A model generated the notes under the pieces. That model did no database searches. It had not been told where the DNA came from and was given only the letters and a program-made list of their open reading frames with translations. Source: Oscillibacter ruminantium GH1 (GTDB lineage: Bacteria; Bacillota; Clostridia; Oscillospirales; Oscillospiraceae). Taken from it: DNA of 64,000 bases. Positions within the stretch are counted from its first letter, which is position 1. Each line of letters opens with the position of its first letter. The stretch is from NCBI RefSeq assembly GCF_000307265.1, contig NZ_DF158900.1, forward strand, positions 159,294 to 223,293, written 5' to 3'. Shown here piece by piece: positions 48,362 through 57,782 of this stretch. Made by a program: the position numbers and the translations under genes.

Positions 48362-48547
48362 ATGGCTAAAAAGTCTATGATTTTGAAGCAGCAGGCTCCC
48401 GCGAAGTTCTCTTCCCGGAAGTACAACCGCTGCAAGCTCTGCGGCCGTCCCCACGCCTATCTCCGGGACTACGGCATCTGCCGTATCTGCTTCCGTGAGC
48501 TGGCGTACAAGGGCGAGATCCCTGGCGTCCGGAAGGCGTCTTTCTAA
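48362..48547 (+). CDS. rpsZ: ribosomal protein S14, zinc-binding short form
   Basis: 61 residues with both zinc pairs: CKLCGRPH and CRICFREL, the C+ type of S14. [11 protein letters not shown] start and [12 protein letters not shown] end are normal. Carrying the C+ form implies a zinc demand; no zinc-independent paralog is in the window. GGAAGG precedes the ATG. Confidence 0.97.
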   Translation: MAKKSMILKQQAPAKFSSRKYNRCKLCGRPHAYLRDYGICRICFRELAYKGEIPGVRKASF

Positions 48548-48575
48548 GGCTGCCCCGGCAACACTTTGTGACTTT

Positions 48576-48589
48576 GAGCCGCAAGGCTC
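48576..48589 (+). other. GCAA-tetraloop hairpin in the rpsN-rpsH gap
   Basis: GAGCC and GGCTC form a 5-bp stem closed by a GCAA (GNRA) tetraloop, 29 bases after the rpsZ stop. It precedes the larger element at 48608-48665. Confidence 0.5.
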
Positions 48590-48607
48590 TGGTTAAAGGA
48601 TGGCGAA

Positions 48608-48665
48608 AGGTCACTGTGAATTGAGCACCACGCTAGAGCGGACTGCTCCATTCATAGTGATACCT
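48608..48665 (+). ncRNA. long interrupted hairpin between rpsZ and rpsH, possible r-protein binding site
   Basis: AGGTCACT, TGAAT and GAGCA on the 5' side pair in order with TGCTC, ATTCA, AGTG and ACCT on the 3' side, leaving single-base bulges and a two-base bulge; the loop is 16 bases (48628-48643). About 18 pairs with small internal irregularities resemble r-protein recognition helices such as the S8 site. The 169-base gap is unusual in an operon with otherwise short gaps. Confidence 0.6.
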
Positions 48666-48716
48666 CGCTGCCTGAACGGTTTTAGGACCGTAACTCTAAA
48701 ATAGGAGGATTTATCC

Positions 48717-49115
48717 ATGCATATCACAGATCCGGTTGCGGATATGCTGACCCGCATCCGCAACGCAAACAGCGCAAAGCACGACACCGTTGATGTCCCC
48801 GCCTCCAATATGAAGAAGAGCATTGCTCAGATTCTGCTGGATGAGGGCTACATCAAGAGCTTTCAGATGGTGGAAGACGGCCTTCAGGGCGTGCTTCACA
48901 TCACGCTGAAGTACAATGCCGGCAAGGAGAAGGTCATCACCGGCCTCCGCCGTGTCAGCAAGCCCGGCCTGCGCGTCTATGTGGGCGCAGAGGAGCTGCC
49001 CCGTGTGCTCCGCGGCCTGGGTATCGCGATCATTTCCACGTCTAAGGGCGTTGTAACCGACAAGAAGGCCCGCGAGCTGCATGTCGGCGGCGAAGTCCTG
49101 GCGTTCGTCTGGTAA
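48717..49115 (+). CDS. rpsH: ribosomal protein S8 (uS8)
   Basis: 132 residues. [47 protein letters not shown] and the end [31 protein letters not shown] are the family pattern. In E. coli S8 represses the spc operon translationally; the structured element just upstream is a candidate target here. AGGAGG precedes the ATG. Confidence 0.98.
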   Translation: MHITDPVADMLTRIRNANSAKHDTVDVPASNMKKSIAQILLDEGYIKSFQMVEDGLQGVLHITLKYNAGKEKVITGLRRVSKPGLRVYVGAEELPRVLRGLGIAIISTSKGVVTDKKARELHVGGEVLAFVW

Positions 49116-49130
49116 GGAGGGTACTGAATC

Positions 49131-49676
49131 ATGTCTAGAATTGGCAGAATGCCCATTACCGTTCCCGCCGGCGTTAGCGTCAACGTGGCCGAAGGTAATG
49201 TGGTCACCGTCAAGGGCCCCAAGGGTGAACTGACCCGGGCTCTGCGTCCCGAAATGATCATCAAGCAGGACGGCAACACGATCACCGTGGACCGTCCCTC
49301 CGAGGATAAGCTGCACAAGTCCCTGCATGGCCTGACCCGCACCCTGCTCCACAACATGGTGGAGGGTGTGACCAATGAGTTCGCTAAAGAACTCGAAGTC
49401 AACGGCGTGGGCTACCGTGTCGCCAAGGAGGGCAAGAACCTGGTCATGAACCTTGGTTTTTCCCATCAGGTGATTGTTTCCGAGATCGAGGGCATCACCA
49501 TTGATGTTCCCGCTCCCAATAAAATTATCATTCGCGGCTGCGACAAGCAGGCTGTTGGCCAGTTCGCCGCTGAAGTCCGCGAGAAGCGTCCTCCCGAGCC
49601 TTATAAGGGCAAGGGTATCAAGTATGCTGACGAGGTCATCCGCCGCAAGGTTGGTAAGACCGGCGCCAAGAAGTAA
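49131..49676 (+). CDS. rplF: ribosomal protein L6 (uL6)
   Basis: 181 residues. [36 protein letters not shown] start and the C-terminal [29 protein letters not shown]. Two related beta-alpha domains near the factor-binding site. TAAGGAGGGT precedes the ATG. Confidence 0.98.
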   Translation: MSRIGRMPITVPAGVSVNVAEGNVVTVKGPKGELTRALRPEMIIKQDGNTITVDRPSEDKLHKSLHGLTRTLLHNMVEGVTNEFAKELEVNGVGYRVAKEGKNLVMNLGFSHQVIVSEIEGITIDVPAPNKIIIRGCDKQAVGQFAAEVREKRPPEPYKGKGIKYADEVIRRKVGKTGAKK

Positions 49677-49690
49677 GGAGGTGTGCCGAA

Positions 49691-50050
49691 ATGATTAAAA
49701 GACCGAATACCAATGCTCAGCGCCTGAAGCGCCACAAGAGGGTGCGCTCCAAAATCTCCGGCACTGCCGCTGCTCCCCGTCTGAACGTGTTCCGCAGCGA
49801 GGCCAACATCTATGCCCAGATTATCGACGACGTGAAGGGCGAGACTCTGGTCGCCGCGTCTTCTCTGGATAAAGAGATCGCTGGTTACGGCGGCAACATC
49901 GCCGCTGCCACCGCAGTTGGCAAGCTCGTTGCAGAGCGGGCCAAGGCGAAGGGGATCGAAAACGTTGTTTTTGATCGTGGCGGTTATCTGTACCATGGCC
50001 GTGTTCAGGCACTGGCCGACGGCGCCCGCGAGGGCGGCCTGAAGTTTTAA
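49691..50050 (+). CDS. rplR: ribosomal protein L18 (uL18)
   Basis: 119 residues. [37 protein letters not shown] and [26 protein letters not shown] are typical. Binds 5S rRNA with L5. AAGGAGGTG precedes the ATG. Confidence 0.98.
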   Translation: MIKRPNTNAQRLKRHKRVRSKISGTAAAPRLNVFRSEANIYAQIIDDVKGETLVAASSLDKEIAGYGGNIAAATAVGKLVAERAKAKGIENVVFDRGGYLYHGRVQALADGAREGGLKF

Positions 50051-50068
50051 TCGGAGGAGGTAAACAAC

Positions 50069-50569
50069 ATGCCTAGATTTGAAAGAGAACCCAGCGAGTA
50101 TGCCGAGAAGGTTGTTGCCCTCAACCGAGTTTCCAAAACTGTTAAGGGCGGCCGCGTGATGAAGTTCTCCGCTCTGGTCGTTGTCGGCGATCAGAAGGGC
50201 AAGGTCGGCTATGGTTTGGGCAAGGCCGCCGAAGTTCCCGAGGCGATTCGCAAGGGCCTGGAGTCCGCAAAGAAGAACATGATTACCGTGACGCTGTCCG
50301 GTTCCACGATTCCCCATGAGGTGATCGGTGAAGCCGGCGCAGGCCGCGTGCTGATGAAGCCCGCAGCCCCCGGTACCGGCGTGATCGCCGGCGGCGCTGT
50401 TCGTGCCGTCGTGGAAGCTGCCGGAATTAAGGATATCCGTACTAAATGCCTGCGCTCCAACAACGCTAACAACGTGGTTGCAGCCGCATTCGAGGGCCTG
50501 AAGTCCATGCGTGGACCTGAGGAAGTGGCCCGTATTCGCGGCAAGAGCGTCAGCGATATTGTGGGTTAA
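50069..50569 (+). CDS. rpsE: ribosomal protein S5 (uS5)
   Basis: 166 residues. [49 protein letters not shown] is the dsRNA-binding-like part; [25 protein letters not shown] the second. Affects decoding accuracy. GGAGGAGGT precedes the ATG. Confidence 0.98.
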   Translation: MPRFEREPSEYAEKVVALNRVSKTVKGGRVMKFSALVVVGDQKGKVGYGLGKAAEVPEAIRKGLESAKKNMITVTLSGSTIPHEVIGEAGAGRVLMKPAAPGTGVIAGGAVRAVVEAAGIKDIRTKCLRSNNANNVVAAAFEGLKSMRGPEEVARIRGKSVSDIVG

Positions 50570-50582
50570 GGAGGGGCTTAAA

Positions 50583-50765
50583 ATGGCAAACTTGAATATT
50601 AAGCTCGTCAAGAGCCTGAACGGTCGTCTGGAAAAGCAGATTCTGACCGCCCATTCCCTGGGCCTGCGTAAGATCGGTGACATCACCGTGCAGCCCGACA
50701 ACGACCAGACCCGCGGCAAGATCGCCAAGATCGGCTATCTGCTGCAGGTCGCTGAAGTGAAATAA
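50583..50765 (+). CDS. rpmD: ribosomal protein L30 (uL30)
   Basis: 60 residues from ATG 50583 ([33 protein letters not shown]), preceded by AAGGAGGGG. Normal length for bacterial L30; the longer frame upstream overlaps rpsE and is not used. Confidence 0.97.
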   Translation: MANLNIKLVKSLNGRLEKQILTAHSLGLRKIGDITVQPDNDQTRGKIAKIGYLLQVAEVK

Positions 50766-50779
50766 GGAGGCACGGAAAC

Positions 50780-51220
50780 ATGAAACTCAACGAACTGTCT
50801 CCCGCCGAAGGCTCCGTCCAGTCTGCTTACCGCAAAGGCCGGGGTGCCGGCAGCGGCAACGGCAAGACCGGCGGCCGCGGCCACAAGGGCCAGAAGGCCC
50901 GTTCCGGCGGCAAGGTCCGCGTCGGATTCGAAGGCGGCCAGATGCCTCTGGCTCGCCGCGTTCCTAAGCGCGGCTTCAACAACATCTTTGCAAAGCCCCT
51001 TGAGATCATCAATCTCAGCGCTCTGAACGCTTTTGAAGACGGCGAAACCGTCACCGCAGAAGCGCTGCTGAGCAAGGGCATCCTTTCCAAATGCACCTAT
51101 GGATTCAAGGTGCTGGGCAACGGCAAGGTCACCAAGAAGGTGACGGTGCAGGCCTCTGCCTTCTCCGCGTCTGCCAAGGAGGCAATCGAGGCAGCCGGCG
51201 GAAAGGCCGAGGTGAAGTAA
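50780..51220 (+). CDS. rplO: ribosomal protein L15 (uL15)
   Basis: 146 residues. [43 protein letters not shown] and [11 protein letters not shown] are standard. Late assembly protein. AAGGAGGC precedes the ATG; secY starts one base after its stop. Confidence 0.98.
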   Translation: MKLNELSPAEGSVQSAYRKGRGAGSGNGKTGGRGHKGQKARSGGKVRVGFEGGQMPLARRVPKRGFNNIFAKPLEIINLSALNAFEDGETVTAEALLSKGILSKCTYGFKVLGNGKVTKKVTVQASAFSASAKEAIEAAGGKAEVK

Positions 51221-51221
51221 C

Positions 51222-52592
51222 GTGATCCAAACGATTCGCAAAGCATGGGGTATCCCCGAGCTGCGGAAGAAGATCATTTTCACTTTGCTGATTTTGCTCA
51301 TTTTCCGCATCGGTAACGCCATCACCGTTCCCTATGTGGATGTGGCGACACTGTCCAGCTATCTGAACAGCCAGTCCACCACAATTTTGGGACTGTATAA
51401 CGTGATGAGCGGCGGCGCGTTCGCCCAGGCCACGGTCTTCGCATTGAGCATTCAGCCCTATATCAACAGCTCCATCATCATCCAGCTGCTGACCGTTGCC
51501 ATTCCCGCTCTGGAGCGGCTGGCAAAGGACGGCGGCGAGGAAGGCCGGAAGAAGATCCAGTCCATCACCCGGTATGCGACGGTTGCCATTGCAATTTTGC
51601 AGGCTTTCGGCTACTATATGATCATGAAGCGGTACGGCATTTTGACCGACACCAGTATTTGGGCTGCATTGGTTATCATGGTATCCTTTATCGCGGGTTC
51701 TTCCTTCGTCATGTGGATGGGCGAGCAGGTCACGGAATTCGGTATCGGCAACGGTATCTCCATCATCCTGTTTGCAGGTATCCTGTCCCGCGTTCCCAGC
51801 ATGGTGTCCAGCATGGCCACCGGCGTGAGCACTTGGTCCGGCATTCGGAGCGGGAGCCTCACCGCGGATACGCTGACCTCTGCCGGTTATACGGCGGCAC
51901 AGGCGCAGAACGTGCTGAATCAGTCGCTGGCTCCTTGGGGTGTGGCACTGATCGTGGTCGGTATTCTGGCACTGATTGTGTTCATCGTCTTCATCAACGG
52001 CGCCGAGCGCCGCATTCCCGTCCAGTATGCCAAGCGGCAGGTGGGCCGGAAGATGTACGGTGGCCAGACCTCTACGCTTCCCATGAAGGTGAATATGTCC
52101 GGCGTTCTGCCCATCATCTTCGCGCAGTCCATCGCCTCCCTGCCGGCCACCATCATGGCGTTTACCGGCGTGGGTGAGGAGGGAACCTTCAGCTATGCGC
52201 TGTCTCAGTTCCTGGATACCAAGTCCATCCTCTATATGGTGGTGTACTTCATCCTGATTATTGGCTTCAGCTATTTCTACTCCACTATTCAGTTCAATCC
52301 CGTAGAAATTGCCAACAACCTGAAAAAGCAGGGCGGCTTTATCCCCGGTTTCCGTCCTGGCAAGCCCACTGTGGACTTCATTAAGAAGGTTTTGAGCAAA
52401 GTGACGCTCTTTGGCGCCATCTATCTGGGCATTGTGGCTCTGTGCCCCCTGATTGCGGGCAAGGCCCTGAACAGCAGCTCTCTGGGAATTGGCGGTACTT
52501 CCGTCATCATTATCGTCGGCGTTGCGCTGGAAACAGTGCAGGCCTTGGAGTCTCAGATGCTGATGCGCCAGTATAAGGGCTTCCTGGAATAA
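51222..52592 (+). CDS. secY: preprotein translocase channel subunit SecY
   Basis: 456 residues with ten membrane segments. Start GTG at 51222, one base after rplO, with its ribosome site inside rplO. MIQTIRKAWGIPELRKKIIFTLLILLIFRIGNAITVPYV start, the plug region SGGAFAQATVFALSIQPYINSSIIIQLL and the cytoplasmic loop ERRIPVQYAKRQVG with FIPGFRPGKPT are seen. Forms the Sec pore with SecE and SecG for protein export. Confidence 0.98.
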   Translation: MIQTIRKAWGIPELRKKIIFTLLILLIFRIGNAITVPYVDVATLSSYLNSQSTTILGLYNVMSGGAFAQATVFALSIQPYINSSIIIQLLTVAIPALERLAKDGGEEGRKKIQSITRYATVAIAILQAFGYYMIMKRYGILTDTSIWAALVIMVSFIAGSSFVMWMGEQVTEFGIGNGISIILFAGILSRVPSMVSSMATGVSTWSGIRSGSLTADTLTSAGYTAAQAQNVLNQSLAPWGVALIVVGILALIVFIVFINGAERRIPVQYAKRQVGRKMYGGQTSTLPMKVNMSGVLPIIFAQSIASLPATIMAFTGVGEEGTFSYALSQFLDTKSILYMVVYFILIIGFSYFYSTIQFNPVEIANNLKKQGGFIPGFRPGKPTVDFIKKVLSKVTLFGAIYLGIVALCPLIAGKALNSSSLGIGGTSVIIIVGVALETVQALESQMLMRQYKGFLE

Positions 52593-52609
52593 GAAAGAGG
52601 CGAAATGGA

Positions 52610-53242
52610 ATGAAACTGATCTTATTGGGCGCTCCCGGCGCCGGTAAAGGCACACAGGCCGAAATCCTGTGTAAAGAGTTTTCCATTCCCACGATTTCAA
52701 CCGGCAATATTCTCCGCGCGGCCATTAAAAATGGAACACCTACCGGCCTGAAGGCAAAGGCCTTCATGGACGCGGGCAAGCTGGTTCCGGATGACGTCAT
52801 TATCGGCGTCATCACGGACCGGCTGGCGGAGGCGGATTGCGCAGGCGGCTATATTCTGGACGGGGTGCCCCGCACCATCGCTCAGGCAGAGGCGCTTGAA
52901 AAGGCCGGAATCAACTTTGATGATGTGGTTTCCATTGAGATCTCCGATCAGGAGATCGAGGAGCGCATGGCGGGCCGCCGGGTGTGCGAGCACTGCGGAG
53001 CCAGCTTTCATGTGGTCGCTGTCCCTCCGAAAAAAGAGGGCATTTGCGACAAGTGCGGCGGCAAGTTGAGCCGCCGGCACGACGATGACCCCGAGGTGGT
53101 GGAGCACCGCTTGGAGGTCTATCACAAAGAGACAGAGCCGCTGAAGGACTTCTATAAGTCCCGGGGCGTTCTGAAGTCTGTGGAGAACCAGTCCAGCGTG
53201 GCTGCCACCTCACAGGCGATCCTCCACGCGTTGGGGAGATGA
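52610..53242 (+). CDS. adk: adenylate kinase, zinc-LID type
   Basis: 210 residues. P-loop GAPGAGKGTQAE at the start, ATP/AMP site DGVPRTIAQAEAL (usually DGFPR; here Val), and a LID carrying CEHCGASFH...CDKCGGKL, a four-Cys zinc site of Gram-positive type. Balances adenine nucleotides. GAAAGAGG precedes the ATG. Standard partner of secY in this operon. Confidence 0.97.
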   Translation: MKLILLGAPGAGKGTQAEILCKEFSIPTISTGNILRAAIKNGTPTGLKAKAFMDAGKLVPDDVIIGVITDRLAEADCAGGYILDGVPRTIAQAEALEKAGINFDDVVSIEISDQEIEERMAGRRVCEHCGASFHVVAVPPKKEGICDKCGGKLSRRHDDDPEVVEHRLEVYHKETEPLKDFYKSRGVLKSVENQSSVAATSQAILHALGR

Positions 53243-53249
53243 GATTAGA

Positions 53250-54002
53250 ATGATTATTCTCAAATCCTCAGAGGAGATCGACTTGATGCGCCGAGCGGGA
53301 AAACTTACCGCGGCTGCCCGTGCCTTGGCAGGGGAATTGGTAAAGCCCGGCGTAACAACCCAGGAGATCAACGACGAAGTGGAGCGATTTATTCGCAAAG
53401 CGCACGCGGTGCCGTCCTTCCTGCATTATCAGGGGTATCCGGCGTCCGTCTGCATCAGCGTCAACGACGAGATCATCCACGGCATTCCCGGCAAACGGGT
53501 GCTGCAAGAGGGCGATATTGTCAGCGTGGATGTGGGCGCATACATCGGCGGGTTCCACGGCGACTGCGCGGCAACTTTTGCCTGCGGACAGATTGCCCCG
53601 GAGGCTCAGGATCTGATCGATGTGACCAGACAGAGCTTTTTCGAGGGAATTGCGCAGGCAAGAGAAGGCAACCGTATCGGAGATATCTCCGCAGCGGTGC
53701 AGGCTTATGTGGAATCCCGCGGGTATTCCATCGTGCGGGAATACGTCGGACATGGTGTCGGCGCGAACATGCACGAATCCCCAGAAATCCCCAATTACGG
53801 TCACCCCGGCCGGGGTCCCAGACTCTTGCGGGGAATGACCCTTGCGGTCGAACCCATGGTAAACGGCGGTTCTGCCTCCATTTACCAAATGAGCGATGGT
53901 TGGACGGTCCGCACTGCGGACGGAAAGAACGCCGCCCACTATGAAAACACGATCCTGATTACCGACGGTGAGCCGGAAATTTTGACGGCCCCTGCGATTT
54001 GA
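53250..54002 (+). CDS. map: methionine aminopeptidase, type I
   Basis: 250 residues. Metal ligands are seen in VSVDVGAYIGGFHGDCAATFACG (two Asp), HGVGANMHESPEIPNY (His), LAVEPMVN (Glu) and YENTILITD (Glu). Removes the initiator Met from new proteins. Starts 7 bases after adk. Cys in the FACG position is normal for type Ia. Confidence 0.97.
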   Translation: MIILKSSEEIDLMRRAGKLTAAARALAGELVKPGVTTQEINDEVERFIRKAHAVPSFLHYQGYPASVCISVNDEIIHGIPGKRVLQEGDIVSVDVGAYIGGFHGDCAATFACGQIAPEAQDLIDVTRQSFFEGIAQAREGNRIGDISAAVQAYVESRGYSIVREYVGHGVGANMHESPEIPNYGHPGRGPRLLRGMTLAVEPMVNGGSASIYQMSDGWTVRTADGKNAAHYENTILITDGEPEILTAPAI

Positions 54003-54012
54003 GAGAGCGCGT

Positions 54013-54297
54013 ATGGAGATCGCAAAATCTAATATTGTACGATCGAATGCCGGCAGAGACCGGGGAAAGCTGTTTTGCGTGATGAGCGTGGAAGGGGAGT
54101 ACCTGTTGTTGGCAGACGGCAAATCGCGGAAGGTTGAGTCGCCAAAGCGCAAAAAGCGCAGACACGTGCTTTTTGTTGCGGATGACGACACCCGCCTTTC
54201 CGCAAAGATCAAGGGCGAAGAAAAAGTCACAAACAGTGAACTTCGCAGAGCCCTCGCGGAATACCGCGAGGAGGTTCATCCGGACCAGGAGGGATAA
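54013..54297 (+). CDS. KOW-domain RNA-binding protein (L14e/L6e/L27e-like)
   Basis: 94 residues. SNIVRSNAGRDRGKLFCVMSVEGEYLLLADGKSRKVESPKRKKRRHV is a KOW-type SH3 barrel similar to the eukaryal/archaeal L14e group; the C-terminal half is a charged helix. In Clostridia it is regularly found between map and infA. Its ribosomal or RNA target is not established; the operon position suggests a translation role. Starts 10 bases after map. Confidence 0.9.
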   Translation: MEIAKSNIVRSNAGRDRGKLFCVMSVEGEYLLLADGKSRKVESPKRKKRRHVLFVADDDTRLSAKIKGEEKVTNSELRRALAEYREEVHPDQEG

Positions 54298-54300
54298 GGC

Positions 54301-54519
54301 TTGGCAAAATCCGATATGATCGAAGTAGAGGGCGTTGTGGTCGAATCCATGCCCAACACCACATTCAAAGTGGATATCGGCAATGGACACACGATTTTAG
54401 CGCATATCTCCGGAAAACTCAGAATGAATTTCATCAGGATCCTGCCTGGCGACAAGGTCACGGTGGAAATGTCCCCCTACGACCTGACCCGAGGCCGGAT
54501 CACCTGGCGTACTAAGTAA
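54301..54519 (+). CDS. infA: translation initiation factor IF-1
   Basis: 72 residues, TTG start three bases after the KOW gene; the family length and sequence are normal: [68 protein letters not shown]. An OB-fold factor that blocks the A site during initiation. The rare start codon may lower its expression relative to neighbours. Confidence 0.97.
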   Translation: MAKSDMIEVEGVVVESMPNTTFKVDIGNGHTILAHISGKLRMNFIRILPGDKVTVEMSPYDLTRGRITWRTK

Positions 54520-54576
54520 CAACACTGCCCGCGCCGCATCTTGCGGCTGGGAACAAAAGCTGAAAGGAATGGTTAG

Positions 54577-54693
<117 letters not shown>

Positions 54694-54718
54694 TTAAATA
54701 TGGAGGTGCTTTAAGACT

Positions 54719-55084
54719 ATGGCACGTATCGCCGGCATTGACCTGCCGAAGGATAAGCGGATCGAGATCGGACTGACTTATATCTACGGAATCGGCAGAA
54801 AGAGCGCCAAGGATATCTTGGCGCAGACGGGTATCAACCCCGACATCCGCGTGAAGGATCTGACAGACGCCGATGAGCAGAAGCTCCGCGACGCTATCGA
54901 GACCTATTCCGTGGAAGGCGACCTGCGTCGCCAGACCGCACTGGACATTAAGCGCCTGACGGAGATCGGCTGCTATCGCGGCGTCCGTCATCGCAGAGGT
55001 CTGCCTGTCCGCGGACAGCGCAGCAAGACCAATGCGCGTACCCGCAAGGGTCCTAAGAAGACCATTGCGAACAAGAAGAAGTAA
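54719..55084 (+). CDS. rpsM: ribosomal protein S13 (uS13)
   Basis: 121 residues. [40 protein letters not shown] and [35 protein letters not shown] are standard. Small-subunit head, contacts P-site tRNA and the large subunit. GGAGGTG precedes the ATG. First gene of the alpha part, without a promoter of its own. Confidence 0.98.
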   Translation: MARIAGIDLPKDKRIEIGLTYIYGIGRKSAKDILAQTGINPDIRVKDLTDADEQKLRDAIETYSVEGDLRRQTALDIKRLTEIGCYRGVRHRRGLPVRGQRSKTNARTRKGPKKTIANKKK

Positions 55085-55099
55085 GGAAGGAGAACGAAA

Positions 55100-55507
55100 A
55101 TGGCAACAGCTAAAGCAGCAGCCGGCAAGAAAGTTGTCCGGCGCCGTCGCGAAAAGAAGAATATCGAACGTGGTCAGGTCCATATCCGTTCTTCTTTCAA
55201 TAACACCATGGTGACTGTCACTGATTCGCAGGGCAATGCGCTCTCCTGGGCTTCCTCTGGCGGCCTCGGCTTCCGTGGAAGCAAGAAGTCCACGCCCTTT
55301 GCGGCCCAGACTGCAGCGGAAACTGCGGCAAAGGCCGCCATGGAGCACGGACTGAAGACCGTCGAGGTCTTCGTGAAGGGACCCGGTCAGGGCCGCGAGG
55401 CCGCGATCCGGGCACTGCAGGCCGTGGGTCTGGAAGTGACGATGATTAAGGACGTCACCCCGATCCCCCACAACGGCTGCCGTCCCCCGAAGCGTCGCCG
55501 TGTCTGA
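55100..55507 (+). CDS. rpsK: ribosomal protein S11 (uS11)
   Basis: 135 residues. [50 protein letters not shown] and [17 protein letters not shown] are family-typical. Platform protein near the E site. AAGGAAGGAGA precedes the ATG. Confidence 0.98.
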   Translation: MATAKAAAGKKVVRRRREKKNIERGQVHIRSSFNNTMVTVTDSQGNALSWASSGGLGFRGSKKSTPFAAQTAAETAAKAAMEHGLKTVEVFVKGPGQGREAAIRALQAVGLEVTMIKDVTPIPHNGCRPPKRRRV

Positions 55508-55527
55508 TTTGAAGGAGGTAAAACTTT

Positions 55528-56130
55528 ATGGCTAAGAATATGCAGCCCATTGCCAAGCGCTGCAAGACTCTGGGCATTTCTCCTGCCGTGATGGGTTACG
55601 CCAAGAAAGACACAAAGCGTAATCCCGGCGGCCAGATGAGAAAGAAGAAGAGCGAATACGCGACCCAGATGAACGAGAAGCAGAAGGTCAAGTTTATTTA
55701 CGGCATTCTGGAAAAGCAGTTCCACAGCTACTATGAAGCGGCTGTGGCGACCCCGGGCAAGACCGGCGACAACCTGCTGATCACCGTGGAGCGCCGTTTG
55801 GACAACGTTGTGTACCGTATGGGCTTTGCCATGACTCGCCGTGAGGCCCGTCAGCTGGTGAGCCATGGGCACTTCACCGTCAACGGTAAGAAGGTTAACA
55901 TCGCTTCTTATTTGGTTAAGGCCGGAGACGTGATCGAGGTTGTGGAATCCAGCCGCTCCTCTGTTGCGTTCAAGCGTCTGGTTGGTGAGAACGCCGTGAT
56001 GTTCCTGCTGCCCGCATGGCTGGAGCGTGAGAAGAATACCCTCAAGGGCACTGTTACTCGGATGCCCACCCGCGAGGATATCGATCTTCCCATTGAGGAA
56101 CACCTCATCGTCGAGTTGTACTCCAAGTAA
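55528..56130 (+). CDS. rpsD: ribosomal protein S4 (uS4)
   Basis: 200 residues. N-terminal region [27 protein letters not shown] without the Cys zinc site, then the S4 domain [36 protein letters not shown]. Early 16S-binding protein; in E. coli and Bacillus it represses its own synthesis. AAGGAGGT precedes the ATG. Confidence 0.98.
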   Translation: MAKNMQPIAKRCKTLGISPAVMGYAKKDTKRNPGGQMRKKKSEYATQMNEKQKVKFIYGILEKQFHSYYEAAVATPGKTGDNLLITVERRLDNVVYRMGFAMTRREARQLVSHGHFTVNGKKVNIASYLVKAGDVIEVVESSRSSVAFKRLVGENAVMFLLPAWLEREKNTLKGTVTRMPTREDIDLPIEEHLIVELYSK

Positions 56131-56217
56131 TTGGAGGACGCCCTCAAAGATGACAGGAACCGAACGCAGCCTGCTGTTTAGCTTGGCTGCAATGAGAAGA
56201 TGAAGGAGGGTAACTGC

Positions 56218-57174
56218 ATGATCGAAATCGAAAAGCCCCAGATCGAGTGTATCGAAGCTCCCGGTGATATCACCTACGGTAAGTACGTGGTGGAGCCGCT
56301 GGAGCGGGGCTATGGCACCACGCTGGGCAATGCGCTTCGCCGCATTATGTTGTCGTCTTTGCCCGGCACCGCTGCGACCTCCATCAAGATCGCCGGCGTC
56401 CAGCACGAATTTTCCACCATCCCCGGAGTCAAGGAGGATGTGACGGAGATCGTCCTGAATATCAAGGGCCTTCTGACCAAACTCCACGGCGAGAGCGGGA
56501 AGACGGTCTATGTCGAGGCAGTTGGCCCCTGTGAGGTCACTGCCGGGGATATCAAGGCTGACGGCGAGGTGGAGGTCCTGAATCCCGAGCTCCACATTGC
56601 CACGCTGGATAACGGCGCAACGCTGAATATGGAAATCACCCTGTCTCACGGCCGGGGTTATGTGTCTGCGGACAAGAACAAGCAGTCCATGAGCCAGCAG
56701 GTGATCGGCGTGATCCCCATTGATTCGATCTATACCCCGGTGTATAAAGTCAACTACACTGTGGAGCCCACCCGCGTGGGTACGTCCAGCGACTTCGACA
56801 AGCTGACGCTGGAAGTCTGGACCGATGGAACTATTTCCGCCCGGGACGCTGTGTCCTTGGGTGCCAAGATTCTCTGCGATCACTTCACCCTGTTCACCGA
56901 TCTCTCTGAGAACGTGGGCAGCAAGCCCACGGTGGTGGAAAAGGGTGAGACGCAGAGGGACAAGGTTTTGGAGATGACCATTGAAGAGCTGGATCTCAGC
57001 GTGCGCAGCTTTAACTGCCTCAAGCGCGCCAACATCAACACCGTCGAGGACTTGATCTCCAAGACCGAAGACGAGATGATGAAGGTTCGTAATCTGGGCC
57101 GCAAGTCCCTTGAGGAAGTGATCAATAAGCTGGCCATGATGGGTCTGTCTCTGGCAGACGAAGAGAACAACTGA
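56218..57174 (+). CDS. rpoA: RNA polymerase alpha subunit
   Basis: 318 residues, normal length. N-terminal assembly domain ([33 protein letters not shown]), the [21 protein letters not shown] helix, a linker, and the C-terminal DNA/activator-binding domain ([33 protein letters not shown]). ATG 56218 follows AAGGAGGGT. Co-expressed with ribosomal proteins as in most bacteria. Confidence 0.98.
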   Translation: MIEIEKPQIECIEAPGDITYGKYVVEPLERGYGTTLGNALRRIMLSSLPGTAATSIKIAGVQHEFSTIPGVKEDVTEIVLNIKGLLTKLHGESGKTVYVEAVGPCEVTAGDIKADGEVEVLNPELHIATLDNGATLNMEITLSHGRGYVSADKNKQSMSQQVIGVIPIDSIYTPVYKVNYTVEPTRVGTSSDFDKLTLEVWTDGTISARDAVSLGAKILCDHFTLFTDLSENVGSKPTVVEKGETQRDKVLEMTIEELDLSVRSFNCLKRANINTVEDLISKTEDEMMKVRNLGRKSLEEVINKLAMMGLSLADEENN

Positions 57175-57184
57175 CTTTTTAATG

Positions 57185-57204
57185 CCCGGCGGGAGACCGC
57201 CGGG
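57185..57204 (+). other. GAGA-tetraloop hairpin between rpoA and rplQ
   Basis: CCCGGCGG and CCGCCGGG form a perfect 8-bp stem with a GAGA (GNRA) tetraloop; no T-run follows, so it is a structural or processing hairpin rather than a terminator. Confidence 0.6.
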
Positions 57205-57236
57205 GCAGAAAATTCCCGATAAGGAGGAATACCGAA

Positions 57237-57581
57237 ATGCCCGGAACCCGTAAACTCGGTAAGACAACGGACCAGCGTATGGCGATGCTTCGCCAGCAGG
57301 TCACCGATTTCCTGGACAAAGGCACCATGGAAACCACCGTTACCCGTGCCAAGGAGATCAAGCCTTTGGCCGAGAAGATGATTACCTTGGGGAAGAAGAA
57401 TGATCTGGCTGCTTATCGTCAGGCCATGAGCTTTATCACCCGCGAGGATGTGTGCAAGAAGATCTTCAAGGAGCTTGCCCCCACCTATGCGGAGCGCAAC
57501 GGCGGTTATACCCGCATCGTTCGTACCGGCGTCCGTCGCGGCGATGCCGCTGAGACGGCCATTATTGAACTTGTGAAGTAA
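57237..57581 (+). CDS. rplQ: ribosomal protein L17 (bL17)
   Basis: 114 residues. [54 protein letters not shown] and [23 protein letters not shown] are typical. Last gene of the superoperon; AAGGAGG precedes the ATG, and the terminator follows 29 bases after the stop. Confidence 0.98.
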   Translation: MPGTRKLGKTTDQRMAMLRQQVTDFLDKGTMETTVTRAKEIKPLAEKMITLGKKNDLAAYRQAMSFITREDVCKKIFKELAPTYAERNGGYTRIVRTGVRRGDAAETAIIELVK

Positions 57582-57609
57582 AGCGTTCAATCTCCCTAAC
57601 AAATAGTCT

Positions 57610-57652
57610 AAAAGCTCTTTCCCATGTGGTTTGCCCATGGGAAAGGGCTTTT
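57610..57652 (+). terminator. terminator of the ribosomal superoperon
   Basis: 17-bp stem with one G-U (57610-57626 with 57636-57652), 9-base loop, T-rich end. It closes a transcript of about 16.4 kb. Confidence 0.88.
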
Positions 57653-57782
57653 GCTTTGCCCTGCAAGAATTGGTCCCATTTTCCATAAGAAACCTTTCCG
57701 GTTGTGGGGAATCTTGCATCACAGGTGGGTTTTATGCTACAATACCAGCAACGAGATGAGTGGACGGGGTGGAAACGGCGAG

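Noticed and set aside
49601..50728. 375-residue open frame on the minus strand over rplF-rplR-rpsE-rpmD
   Set aside because: Antisense shadow; no ribosome site, and the opposite strand carries certain ribosomal protein genes.
55387..57267. 626-residue open frame on the minus strand
   Set aside because: It lies entirely opposite rpsK-rpsD-rpoA, which are certain. Its composition (many His, Gln, Leu, Gly) is that of an antisense shadow of GC-rich genes.
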